DNA of 64,000 nt from a bacterium (GTDB lineage: Bacteria > Myxococcota_A > UBA9160 > UBA4427): the NCBI GenBank assembly GCA_024742285.1, contig JANSYR010000018.1:61913-125912 (forward strand), in the 5' to 3' direction. Below, in pieces: positions 33,872 to 41,752 of the stretch. Both the position numbers and the translations under genes were made by a program. The notes beneath the pieces are model-generated. The model saw only the letters and a list, made by a program, of their open reading frames with translations, had not been told where the DNA came from and searched no databases. Numbering within the stretch: position 1 is the stretch's first letter; every line of letters starts with the position of its first letter.

Positions 33872-34852
33872 ATGAGAGCCATCGTGATCGAAGAGCCTGG
33901 AGACGAGAGCTGCATGCAGCTCGGAGACGCACCGACGCCCGAGCTTCGGCCGGGTGCGCTGCGGATCGAGAACCACGCGGCCGGCGTGAACCGTGCCGAC
34001 CTGATGCAGCGTCGCGGCCTCTATCCGCCGCCGCCCGGGAGCTCGCCGCTCCTGGGGCTCGAGTGTGCCGGGATCGTGACCGAGGTCGGCGTCGGCGTGT
34101 CGGGCTTCGCGGTCGGCGATCGCGTGATGGCGCTGCTTCCTGGCGGTGGGTATGCGGAGGAGGTCGTCGTCGACGCCGGCTCGGCGATCCCGCTGCCCGA
34201 GACGCTCTCCTTCCACGAGGGGGCCGGTCTGACGGAGACCCTCCTCACGGTCCACCTCAACGTCTGGCGTCTCGGCGGTCTACCGGAAGGCGGAAGCGTG
34301 CTCGTTCACGGCGGAGGCAGCGGCATCGGGACGACGACGATCGATCTCGTGAAGCGTGCCGGCGGGACCGTCATCGCGACCGCGGGCAGCGCGGAGAAGT
34401 GCGCGCGCTGCAAGGAGCTCGGAGCGGACGCCGTCGCGAACTACAAGGAAGACGACTGGGTCGCGATCGCGAAGGAAGCGACCGGCGGCAAGGGCGTCGA
34501 TGTCGTCCTCGACTCGATCGGGGCGGCCTACCTCGAGAACAACCTCGCGACGCTGGCCAACGACGGCGCGCTCGTGCTGATCGGCCTGATGGGCGGGGCC
34601 AAGGCCGAAGTCAACCTCGGTCTGTTGCTCACCCGACGGCTCAAGATCGTGGGCTCGACCCTCCGGACCCGCAGCAACGAAGAGAAGGCGTCGATCGTCC
34701 GGGACTTTCTCGCGCGCTTCGGGGACGACCTCGCCGACGGCAAGATCCGCCCGATCCTCCACGAGGTACTCCCCCTGGCAGAGGCGCCGGAGGCGCACCG
34801 CATGCTCCAGGCGAGCACGCATTTCGGGAAGGTCGTGCTGGCGGTCCGTTAG
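33872..34852 (+). CDS. Zinc-independent quinone oxidoreductase (MDR family)
   Basis: 326 aa medium-chain dehydrogenase/reductase of the QOR/PIG3 type, which reduces quinones or enones with NADPH. The N-terminal GroES-like domain has A-A-G-V-N-R-A-D-L-M-Q-R-R-G-L-Y. The Rossmann domain has V-L-V-H-G-G-G-S-G-I-G-T-T (the A-A-x-x-G-x-G-x-x-x-G position), and N-Y-K-E-D-D-W matches PIG3-like proteins. Zinc-binding cysteines are absent. The ATG at 33872 lies shortly after the preceding sequence with no clear Shine-Dalgarno, so it may be leaderless. It is convergent with the ABC exporter gene. Confidence 0.9.
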   Translation: MRAIVIEEPGDESCMQLGDAPTPELRPGALRIENHAAGVNRADLMQRRGLYPPPPGSSPLLGLECAGIVTEVGVGVSGFAVGDRVMALLPGGGYAEEVVVDAGSAIPLPETLSFHEGAGLTETLLTVHLNVWRLGGLPEGGSVLVHGGGSGIGTTTIDLVKRAGGTVIATAGSAEKCARCKELGADAVANYKEDDWVAIAKEATGGKGVDVVLDSIGAAYLENNLATLANDGALVLIGLMGGAKAEVNLGLLLTRRLKIVGSTLRTRSNEEKASIVRDFLARFGDDLADGKIRPILHEVLPLAEAPEAHRMLQASTHFGKVVLAVR

Positions 34853-34867
34853 GCGGCCCGGGACGCG

Positions 34868-34990
34868 CCGGCGGATTTCGCGGTTTCACCTCGCGATCGC
34901 GGGGGCCGCGCGGACTTCGCGGTTTCAGCTCGCGATCGCGGTCTGCGCGCCGACCTCACGGTTTCAGCTCGCGATCGCGGTCTGCGCGCC
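34868..34990. repeat. Three 39-bp tandem units across the ABC exporter stop
   Basis: On the minus strand the unit starts GCGCGCAGACCGCGATCGCG, followed by AGCTGAAACCGTGAGGTC. It is repeated at a 39-nt period, with the third unit diverged (GCGCGGCCCCCGCGATC). The first unit encodes the last residues and stop of the ABC transporter; the others lie beyond the stop. It looks like a local duplication. Confidence 0.8.
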
Positions 34991-36790
34991 GATGAGCTCG
35001 GCGTAGACGCCGCCGCGGGCGAGAAGCGTCTCGTGGTCGCCGGTCTCGGCGATCCGGCCTTCTTCGAGAACCACGATCCGGTCGGCGTGCTGGATGGTCG
35101 AGAGGCGGTGGGCAACGAGGAAGATCGTGCGCTGCCCCCGGAGACCGTCGATCGCGGCCTGCACGGCCCGCTCGGTCTGGGCGTCGAGGGCGCTGGTGGC
35201 TTCGTCGAAGACCAGGATCGACGCGTCGGCGAGGATCGCCCGGGCGATCGTCACCCGTTGCCGTTGGCCGCCGGAGAGCCGGAGCCCGAACTCGCCCGCG
35301 AGGGTGTCGTAGCCCTCGGGCAGGCCCTCGATGAACTCGTCCGCGGACGCAGCGGCGGCGGCCGCGCGGACCTCGTCGTCGGTCGCGCCGGGTCGCCCGT
35401 AGCGGATGTTCTCCATCAGGGACTCGTCGAAGAGGAAGGGCTCCTGGGTGACGAGAGCGACGTGCTCGAGGAACGAGGCCCGCTCGAGGTCCCGGAGGTC
35501 GACGCCGTCGATCTCGATCGCGCCGCGCGTCGGGTCGTGGAAGCGCAGGACGAGGTCGACCAGCGTCGATTTGCCGGTGCCGGTCCGGCCGACGATCGCG
35601 ACGACCTCGCCGGCGCGGACTTCGAGGTCGATGCCGTCGAGGACCGGGGCGCCTCCGTAGTCGAAGGCGACGTCCCGGAAACGGATGTGCTCGCGCAGGC
35701 CGGTCATCGGTCGCGCGCCGGGTCGGTCCGGGATCTCTTCGTCCATGTCGAGAACCGCGAAGAGCCGGGCCGCGCTGCTCGCCGCTTCGACCAGACGGGG
35801 CACGCTCTGGATCAGGCTCTTCAGGGGCTTGTACGCGAGCCCCAGGATCGCGCCGAAGGCCATCACGTCGCCGATCGTCAGCCCGTCGATCCCGTGGACG
35901 ACCGCGTAGCCTCCGATCCCGATCACCCCGGCGAAGAGGGCCGGCCAGATCGCCTCTCCCGAGGCCTTCACCAGCGCGCCGTTCTTGATCACCTTCATGT
36001 GGCGCCGGAAGTACTTGTCGGTCTCGTGATCGTAGGCGGTCGTCTCCGCGTCCTCGCCGCGAAAGGCCTTGATGACCTTGATGCCCGAGAGGATCGCGAT
36101 CAGGCGATCCGAGAGCTGGCCCTGCGTTTCCTGGCGACGGGTGGAGACGTCGAGGATGCGCCCCATGAAGGTGGAGACCAGTAGATAGAAGGGCGGGACG
36201 CCGAGGAGGACGACCCCCGTGAGCGGAACGCTGATCCAGAGCATCATGGCGACGCCGATCAGGATCATCTCCGCGTGCAGGATCACGTCCTTGTAGAAGA
36301 CGACGATCATCTGGCACGCGATCTGGGCGTCCGCCATGGAGCGCGAGAGGAAGTCACCGCTCGAGCCTTCGCGGAAGGTCCGGAGGGGGACGTGGAGGAG
36401 CTTGCGGGCGATCGCGATGTCGACGCGCTGGCGGACGCGTCCGGCGACCCATTCGGCGAGATAGGAGCGGCCGAGCACGGCGAGGGGGGACACGATCAGC
36501 GTCGCCCCCACGATCCCCGCGATGGGGCGGATCAGCGGCCAGAGCTCGTCCATGTTCAGCTCGCCGGCGGTCTTCGGCAGGACGATGTCGTCGAGCAGCG
36601 GCTGGATCAGCGACACCCGGATGAAGCCCGCGCCCGCCACGACGGCGCCGAGCAGGACGACTCCGAGCACGCGTCCGCCGTCCCCCTTCGAGAGGGCGAG
36701 CAGTCGGCGCAGCGCGCGAGAGGCCGAGATCCGCTTCGCGGGCTCGGCCGTCCCGTTCGAGGACCGGATCTCGGGGTCTTCGTTCGGCAT
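34964..36790 (-). CDS. MsbA-like ABC exporter (fused TMD and NBD)
   Basis: 608 aa half-transporter. It has an N-terminal membrane domain with six helices (for example V-L-G-V-V-L-L-G-A-V-V-A-G) and then an ATPase domain: Walker A G-R-T-G-T-G-K-S-T, Q-loop V-T-Q-E, signature L-S-G-G-Q-R-Q-R and Walker B I-L-V-F-D-E-A-T-S. MsbA-type proteins flip lipid A or other lipids across the inner membrane. The substrate is unproven, because the nearby genes do not include lpxK or other lipid A functions. ATG at 36790; a longer in-frame start adds Arg/Pro-rich sequence. It is divergent from ndk. Confidence 0.88.
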   Translation of the reverse strand: MPNEDPEIRSSNGTAEPAKRISASRALRRLLALSKGDGGRVLGVVLLGAVVAGAGFIRVSLIQPLLDDIVLPKTAGELNMDELWPLIRPIAGIVGATLIVSPLAVLGRSYLAEWVAGRVRQRVDIAIARKLLHVPLRTFREGSSGDFLSRSMADAQIACQMIVVFYKDVILHAEMILIGVAMMLWISVPLTGVVLLGVPPFYLLVSTFMGRILDVSTRRQETQGQLSDRLIAILSGIKVIKAFRGEDAETTAYDHETDKYFRRHMKVIKNGALVKASGEAIWPALFAGVIGIGGYAVVHGIDGLTIGDVMAFGAILGLAYKPLKSLIQSVPRLVEAASSAARLFAVLDMDEEIPDRPGARPMTGLREHIRFRDVAFDYGGAPVLDGIDLEVRAGEVVAIVGRTGTGKSTLVDLVLRFHDPTRGAIEIDGVDLRDLERASFLEHVALVTQEPFLFDESLMENIRYGRPGATDDEVRAAAAAASADEFIEGLPEGYDTLAGEFGLRLSGGQRQRVTIARAILADASILVFDEATSALDAQTERAVQAAIDGLRGQRTIFLVAHRLSTIQHADRIVVLEEGRIAETGDHETLLARGGVYAELIGAQTAIAS

Positions 36791-37146
36791 CGACAAAGTC
36801 GGTCGGTTCCTGTCGGGGGGGGCGCGACGGCGGGCGGTCACGCCGTTGGCGGGCGGGCGACCGTTAGGGTCGCAGGTCGGGTCGAAAGCGGCCAACCGGC
36901 GAGGTGCCCGGGCCCGGGAGCGGCGTTCTCGAGTGCATTTTCCGTCGATGCAGCCAAGACTTGCGCGGAATCTCCGCTACGCTCCCGCCGCCTCGATCAC
37001 GGGGACCGGCGAGGCTCGCCGCTCACAACGACTGCGCGCAGAGCCCGCTCCATTCGCCGATCAGAACACCAATCAGAGCACCGCTCAGACCACGACACGG
37101 ACGACCCGCCTCGCGCGTGTCCCGTATGCAATCAGGAGAGCCCATC

Positions 37147-37584
37147 ATGGCCGTGGAACGCACCTTCGCCATCATCAAGCCCGACGCCGTCCGCAAGAAG
37201 GTCGCCGGCCAGATCATCAACCGGATCGAAGAGGCTGGCCTCGAGATCGTCGCGATGAAGAAGATGCAGCTGACCGAGCAGGGCGCGCAGGGCTTCTACG
37301 CCGTCCACAAGGAGCGCCCGTTCTTCAAGGATCTCGTGGCCTTCATGACCTCGGGACCGGTCGTCGCCCTGATCCTCGAAGGCGAGGGCGCGATCAAGCA
37401 GTGGCGCGATCTGATGGGCCCGACGAACTCGAACGAGGCCCCTGCCGGCACGATGCGCGGCGACTTCGGCACCGACATCGAGCAGAACGCCACCCACGGC
37501 TCCGACGCCCCGGAGACCGCGAAGCTCGAGACGTCCTACTTCTTCAGCCACACCGAGATCATCGGCCTCACCGAAGCGCTGTAA
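37147..37584 (+). CDS. ndk: Nucleoside diphosphate kinase
   Basis: 145 aa, standard size. It transfers gamma-phosphate between NTPs and NDPs through a phospho-His. [12 protein letters not shown] starts the fold. The active site is N-A-T-H-G-S-D (His about 117), and D-F-G-T-D-I and E-I-I-G-L-T-E complete the motif set. It is monocistronic in appearance. Its stop codon is followed within 4 nt by an array of half and full intergenic repeats. Confidence 0.97.
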   Translation: MAVERTFAIIKPDAVRKKVAGQIINRIEEAGLEIVAMKKMQLTEQGAQGFYAVHKERPFFKDLVAFMTSGPVVALILEGEGAIKQWRDLMGPTNSNEAPAGTMRGDFGTDIEQNATHGSDAPETAKLETSYFFSHTEIIGLTEAL

Positions 37585-37587
37585 CCA

Positions 37588-37609
37588 TCGGCGCTGCGCG
37601 CCTCTTTCG
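37588..37609 (-). repeat. Half copy of the two-hairpin repeat after ndk
   Basis: Right-half hairpin GGCGC-GCA-GCGCC (minus strand, 37602-37590) with GAAAGA in front of it. It begins only 4 nt after the ndk stop. Confidence 0.7.
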
Positions 37610-37623
37610 CCGGCGGACGCCGG

Positions 37624-37683
37624 ACGGCGCTGCGCGCCTCTCGAAGCGCCGCTTTGCGGCGGCGCTTCTCGCGCTGAGGGCTC
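37624..37683 (-). repeat. Two-hairpin intergenic repeat, copy 6
   Basis: Minus orientation. Left flank GAGCCCTCAGCGCGAG (37683-37668). Hairpin 1 is AAGCGCCGC / GCGGCGCTT (37667-37644), then CGAGA, then hairpin 2 GGCGC-GCA-GCGCC (37638-37626). Half copies flank it on both sides. Confidence 0.85.
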
Positions 37684-37686
37684 TGT

Positions 37687-37735
37687 TTCGCCGGCTGACG
37701 TCGGACGGCGCTGCGCGCCTCTCGGCGGGCTCTTT
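37687..37735 (-). repeat. Deletion derivative of the two-hairpin repeat
   Basis: On the minus strand it reads AGAGCCC-GCCGAGA and then hairpin GGCGC-GCA-GCGCC (37719-37707). Hairpin 1 is missing. The adjacent spacer (GTCCGACGTCAGCCGGCGAAA) is a near copy of the spacer beside copy 6, so the locus grew by tandem duplication. Confidence 0.7.
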
Positions 37736-37776
37736 CGCGGGGGGAGGCGCGAGCGATGAGCGAGTGCCGAGCATGA

Positions 37777-37808
37777 GATCCTCTGCGCGCGACCGCGCGC
37801 GGAGGATC
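37777..37808. other. Strong isolated hairpin
   Basis: GATCCTCTGCGCGC pairs with GCGCGCGGAGGATC around GACC, a 14-bp stem with one G-U. It lies in the 520-nt gene-free stretch between ndk and the 29-residue gene. It could be a terminator without a U-tract or part of the repeat cluster; another 11-bp stem lies near 37886-37920. Confidence 0.6.
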
Positions 37809-38052
37809 GAAGGGAATCGACTTGCGCCGAGGGCTCTGGCGGGTGCCGCCGGAGCGCCGAATTCCGTGACGGGTCCTTCTCTCGAGGGGCCCGTTCCGCG
37901 TTCAGGGCCCCGAGCGCGCAGGAGCGGAACCAGAAGCCGGCGTCGAGACGGACGTCCGGAATGCGCAGCCACCCCGTCGCGCTCGGCGTCGCCATAGGGG
38001 CAAGGCGCCACGCGGTCGCCCGACCGCCCCGCGGCCGCAAAAAGAGAAGCCC

Positions 38053-38075
38053 GATCTCGCCTCCGGCGAGATCGC
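38053..38075 (-). terminator. Rho-independent terminator of the small membrane peptide gene
   Basis: CGATCTCGCC / GGCGAGATCG is a perfect 10-bp stem with a 3-nt loop. On the minus strand it is followed by GGGCTTCTCTTTTT, a clear U-rich tract. It ends the 38104-38193 transcript. Confidence 0.8.
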
Positions 38076-38103
38076 TCTGGCGGCGGGATGCAGAGGCCGT
38101 GGC

Positions 38104-38193
38104 TTAGGAGCTCAGCCCTTTCGCCACGAGCACGAGCAGTCCGAAGTAGGTAAGCACCAGCCAGAGCTGATGGTTGGTGAGAGCGCGGGTCAT
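38104..38193 (-). CDS. 29-residue predicted membrane peptide
   Basis: A short open frame with ATG at 38193 and TAA at 38104. It starts M-T-R-A-L-T-N-H-Q and then forms one hydrophobic helix, L-W-L-V-L-T-Y-F-G-L-L-V-L-V-A, ending K-G-L-S-S. The positive-inside rule is weakly informative. A genuine intrinsic terminator follows 29 nt downstream on the same strand, arguing for a dedicated transcript. The ribosome-binding site is weak (GGAACG). Small single-helix proteins often regulate or stabilise membrane complexes; no family was recognised. Confidence 0.55.
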   Translation of the reverse strand: MTRALTNHQLWLVLTYFGLLVLVAKGLSS

Positions 38194-38391
38194 GGGGTCG
38201 TTCCGTTGGGTTGGGCGCTTTGGACGAGGGGGGCGGGACTCGGGGATTCGCCCGGGCCCTTGTCTCTTCTATCGAACGGGGGCGGTGGGACTTGAGACCC
38301 GCGGCGAGCTTCCGCGGTTCCCGGGGCCCCGGCTGTGTCGGCGGTCACCGGATCGGGCGGCGGGCGGTCGCGGAATCGGGAGGGACACGGG

Positions 38392-39198
38392 CTAGCGACC
38401 CTGGAATCGGGGGGCGCGCTTCTCGCGGATCGCGGCGAGGCCCTCGTGGGCGTCGGCCGACTCGAAGTTCCTGGCCTGCTCGCTCGCCTCGAACTGGAGC
38501 TGGTCTTCGAGCGAGCTGGTCTCGCTCCGGCGGAGGGCCTGCTTGACGGCGCGGACGGCCAGCGGGGCGTTGGCAGCGATCTCCGCGGCGGCGGCCTGGG
38601 CCGAAGGCAGCACTTCGTCCCGGGGCATCGCCCGGTTCGCCAGACCGACCCGGACGGCCTCGTCCCCGTCCACCAGGCGGCTGGTGTAGAGCAGCTCCGC
38701 CGCGAGACCCGGGCCGACCAGCCGGGGCAGGTTCCAGGTCGCCGCCATTCCGGGGTGGACCCCGACCCGGGTGAAGTTGAGGCCGAGCTTCGCCTCGTGG
38801 GCGGCGTATCGGAAGTCGCAGCCCAGGGCGACGCAGAACCCCGCCCCGATCGCCGCGCCGTTCAGCGCGGCGACGGTCGGGAAGGGCAGGTCCCGGATCG
38901 AGAGGAAGAGGCGGTAGAAGCTGCTCATCTCGTCTCGGATCCCGCGCCACGCCTGGCCCGGGGCCGCGGCCCCGGCGTCGGCCTGGTCCTGGAGCATCTC
39001 GAGGTCACCGCCCGCCGAGAAGGCGCGACCGACGCCCGTCAGGACCAGGGCCCGGATGGAGTCCTCGAGGGCGAGCCGCCCGACGACGTCGCGGAAGGCG
39101 AGGCCCATCTCACGACTCATCGCGTTCAGCTTGTCGGGATCGTTGAACTGCAGGGTGACGACGTCGCCGTCGCGGGATTCGAGGATCAGGTCGGACAT
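38392..39198 (-). CDS. Enoyl-CoA hydratase/isomerase family protein
   Basis: 268 aa crotonase-fold protein. The oxyanion-hole segments are present: F-S-A-G-G-D-L-E-M-L (about 60-69) and A-A-I-G-A-G-F-C-V-A-L-G-C-D (about 110-123). The region that normally carries the catalytic Glu reads G-L-N-F-T-R-V-G-V-H-P-G instead of F-G-x-P-E, so classic hydratase chemistry is questionable; isomerase, hydrolase or other crotonase activity is possible. GGAG is 8 nt before the ATG. It is downstream of the DUF5916 gene on the same strand (29-nt gap). Confidence 0.88.
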   Translation of the reverse strand: MSDLILESRDGDVVTLQFNDPDKLNAMSREMGLAFRDVVGRLALEDSIRALVLTGVGRAFSAGGDLEMLQDQADAGAAAPGQAWRGIRDEMSSFYRLFLSIRDLPFPTVAALNGAAIGAGFCVALGCDFRYAAHEAKLGLNFTRVGVHPGMAATWNLPRLVGPGLAAELLYTSRLVDGDEAVRVGLANRAMPRDEVLPSAQAAAAEIAANAPLAVRAVKQALRRSETSSLEDQLQFEASEQARNFESADAHEGLAAIREKRAPRFQGR

Positions 39199-39227
39199 GG
39201 TCGGTCTCCGGGGCGCGCCCGCGCGAT

Positions 39228-41594
39228 TCAGAACGTGAGGGTCCAGACCCCCTTCACGAGGAGTTCGCTGCGCGAGAGATTCGCCCGGTTGTCGTCGGTG
39301 TCGACGTTCTGGTTCACGACGAGGAAGAACTCCCGGCCGTCGCGCAGGATATAGCGGAAGCGGCTGTTGATTCCCGCATTGTCGCTGCGGTTGTCGTACT
39401 GGACGAAGTTCGACCACACCACGTTCGGCGTGAACAGGAGGTCGACCTTCAGCCGCACGAGCTGGGTGTCCCGGTCGTTGCGGTCGGGTTCGCCCGAGGC
39501 GAGTCCCCGCCGCTTGGGCAGATTGATGTCGCGGAGCTCGTACTCGACCTCGAAGAAGAGGTAGTGCGAGGGGCGGAACTCGAGGACGAGGTCGAAGCGG
39601 GTGCGCGTCCCGTCGAAGAAGCTCCCCCAGCCGATCTCGGTTTCGACGCGGACCGGCCGGTTCCGGCTCGTGAAGATTCGCAGAGCGGCTTCGTGGAAGG
39701 TGTAGTCGTCGGCAGGGATCGCGACCGTCGGAATGAAGTCGTTCGGACGGACGAGCTCGTGGCGAAGCCGGTACCGAACGTCGAAGCCGTCTTCGATCGG
39801 CGTCGTGAACTCCGCGGGAATGATCCGCAGGTTCACGGTCTCGAGCTGGTTTCCCGAGTCGACGAAGACCTGCCCGAAGACCTCGTTGTCGATCGTCCGG
39901 AAAGGGCCTCTCGACGGACGGGTCCGGTAGCGAAACGAGTTGAACGTGTGTCGGATGTCGTTCCGGTTCACGAAGCCGATCCGAGGCGCGTAGTCTTCCT
40001 GGAGCTCCTCGAAGCCGACGAGCCAGTTGAAGCGGTCGTTCGGGTATTCGAGCTTGACGCCGTAGCCGTTGTTGCGCCCGGCGCTCAGGTGGTTGTCGTC
40101 GATGCTCTTCGCCCACCAGAGACTCGCGCGAAAGACCTGACCGGTATCGCGGAAGTTGGTGTTGCGGTAGAGAAAGTCGGTGCCCACGGTCGTCGAGTTC
40201 CGTCCGCCGCCGGTTCCGCTGGTCTCGTCGTAGGCGCGGCCGCGGGTCGGGTTGCTCGCTGCACTTCCGTCCGGATTGCCGCGGGTGAGGATCATCCCGA
40301 GCGTCGATTCGCCGAACACGTTGACTGCGGCGCGGCCGACGAAGAGATTGCGGGCGTCGATGTCGTTCGCCTCGTCGATGTAGGTGTCGAGGACGCCGAA
40401 TTTCACGGGTCCGAGGCGGCCGGTCAGCTTTCCTCCGCCCAGGATCCGGGCCGGACCTCCGCCCGCGACGCTGTTACCGGGGTTGAACCCGATTCGGCGT
40501 GAGAAGAAGGGGCGGCCGTTCTGGCTGATGTCTCCGAAATCGAAGATCAGACCGTCCTCGAGGAAGAAATCCCGCTTCTCCGGGAAGAACAGGGCGAAGC
40601 GGTCGTCCTGGATCTGGATGTCGTCTACTTCGACCTGACCGAAGTCGGTGTTCGCCGTGACCGAGGTCGTCACCGAGGGCAGCACCTTGTAGTAGCCGTC
40701 GAAGGTCGGGTCGAACTCGAATCGGTCCTGGACCGCGCGCTCGTCGCGCCGACGGATCGTCATGCCGGGCGTCAGCTCGAAGCCGAGCCCCTGGTCGAGG
40801 TCGTCCACGCCTTCGAGGGTTCCGGCGACCCCCATCGAGCTGACGAAGTTCTGGGGCTGCCAGTCCGACCACCGCGCCGTCTCGTCGCTGCGGCGGATCC
40901 CGCGCTCGAAGTTCAGGCCCCAGGCGTCGACCTCGGGGTCGAATCCGATCGAGGCGAAGGGAATTGCGAACTCGGCCGTCCACCCCTCGGCGTCGATCGA
41001 TGTCTCGACGTACCAGATGGTGTCCCAGCTCACCTCGAACTCCTCCGCCTCGAGAAGGACGTCGTGGCGCATCGCGTTCGGGTTGGTCTGGAAGAAGTAG
41101 CCGTTGCGTTTCGTGTTGAACGTATCGAGGGAGAAGCCGACGCGGTCGTCCCAGAACGGGAATGTGTCGCGTTGCTTGCGGTTGCGAACGATCTGGTCGG
41201 GGTCCGAATCCCAGCAGCGGAAGCCTACGTAGAGGGTCTGTCCGTCGGTCACGATCCGGATCTCGGTGCGCTGGGTGGGTGTGGCGCCCGGCGTCGGCAG
41301 GACCTGGGTGAGCTCGTCGACGAGGCCGCCATCGAGCCAGCCGGGGTCGTCCATCACGCCGTCGATGACCGGAGGAAGATCCGTCCAGCCGAGCGTGACC
41401 CGGAAGTCCGACGGCGATCTGTCCCCCTCGGCGAAGGCGAGGACGGGCGCTGCGAGGACGACGAGGGAGGCGGCGAGGGAGGCGGCGATGGAGACGGCGA
41501 TGGAGGCCAGCCGGCACCGTCGCAACGCGGGCAGGGCGGGACGGCCCTGAGCGATCCGACGCTGCGCCAGGGTTCTTTGGTGGGGCGCGGGCAT
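39228..41594 (-). CDS. DUF5916 outer-membrane protein with CBM9-like N-terminal domain
   Basis: About 788 aa. It has a signal peptide with a long hydrophobic core (A-S-L-V-V-L-A-A-P-V-L-A, cut near A-F-A-E). Residues about 60-230 resemble a CBM9-like domain: P-P-V-I-D-G-V-M-D-D, then L-Y-V-G-F-R-C-W-D. The DUF5916 barrel contains F-F-P-E-K-R-D-F-F-L-E-D, its most constant motif, and closes with G-V-W-T-L-T-F, a barrel-type C-terminal Phe. It is probably a surface beta-barrel for uptake or attachment; the ligand is unknown. ATG at 41594 is chosen over one further upstream. Confidence 0.85.
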   Translation of the reverse strand: MPAPHQRTLAQRRIAQGRPALPALRRCRLASIAVSIAASLAASLVVLAAPVLAFAEGDRSPSDFRVTLGWTDLPPVIDGVMDDPGWLDGGLVDELTQVLPTPGATPTQRTEIRIVTDGQTLYVGFRCWDSDPDQIVRNRKQRDTFPFWDDRVGFSLDTFNTKRNGYFFQTNPNAMRHDVLLEAEEFEVSWDTIWYVETSIDAEGWTAEFAIPFASIGFDPEVDAWGLNFERGIRRSDETARWSDWQPQNFVSSMGVAGTLEGVDDLDQGLGFELTPGMTIRRRDERAVQDRFEFDPTFDGYYKVLPSVTTSVTANTDFGQVEVDDIQIQDDRFALFFPEKRDFFLEDGLIFDFGDISQNGRPFFSRRIGFNPGNSVAGGGPARILGGGKLTGRLGPVKFGVLDTYIDEANDIDARNLFVGRAAVNVFGESTLGMILTRGNPDGSAASNPTRGRAYDETSGTGGGRNSTTVGTDFLYRNTNFRDTGQVFRASLWWAKSIDDNHLSAGRNNGYGVKLEYPNDRFNWLVGFEELQEDYAPRIGFVNRNDIRHTFNSFRYRTRPSRGPFRTIDNEVFGQVFVDSGNQLETVNLRIIPAEFTTPIEDGFDVRYRLRHELVRPNDFIPTVAIPADDYTFHEAALRIFTSRNRPVRVETEIGWGSFFDGTRTRFDLVLEFRPSHYLFFEVEYELRDINLPKRRGLASGEPDRNDRDTQLVRLKVDLLFTPNVVWSNFVQYDNRSDNAGINSRFRYILRDGREFFLVVNQNVDTDDNRANLSRSELLVKGVWTLTF

Positions 41595-41752
41595 CGAGGG
41601 ACTCTCGGAAGACGGGCCCGGAAGCCGGGCGGCGCGCAAGATAGGCACTTCGCGTTCGCGTCGCATGGCACGGCGGGTTCCTGTCGCGTGGCGGGACGCG
41701 TCTCGCTGGGCCAAGTTCGTCAGACGCCCGAGCGGCGAAGGAGGTCTGGCAG

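Noticed and set aside
34868..34990. 39-bp units as a CRISPR array
   Set aside because: Units are contiguous without unique spacers and overlap a coding end.
41463..41510. Short GGAGGCGGCGA repeats near the DUF5916 start
   Set aside because: They encode the Ala/Ser-rich signal peptide of that gene on the other strand; simple codon repetition explains them.
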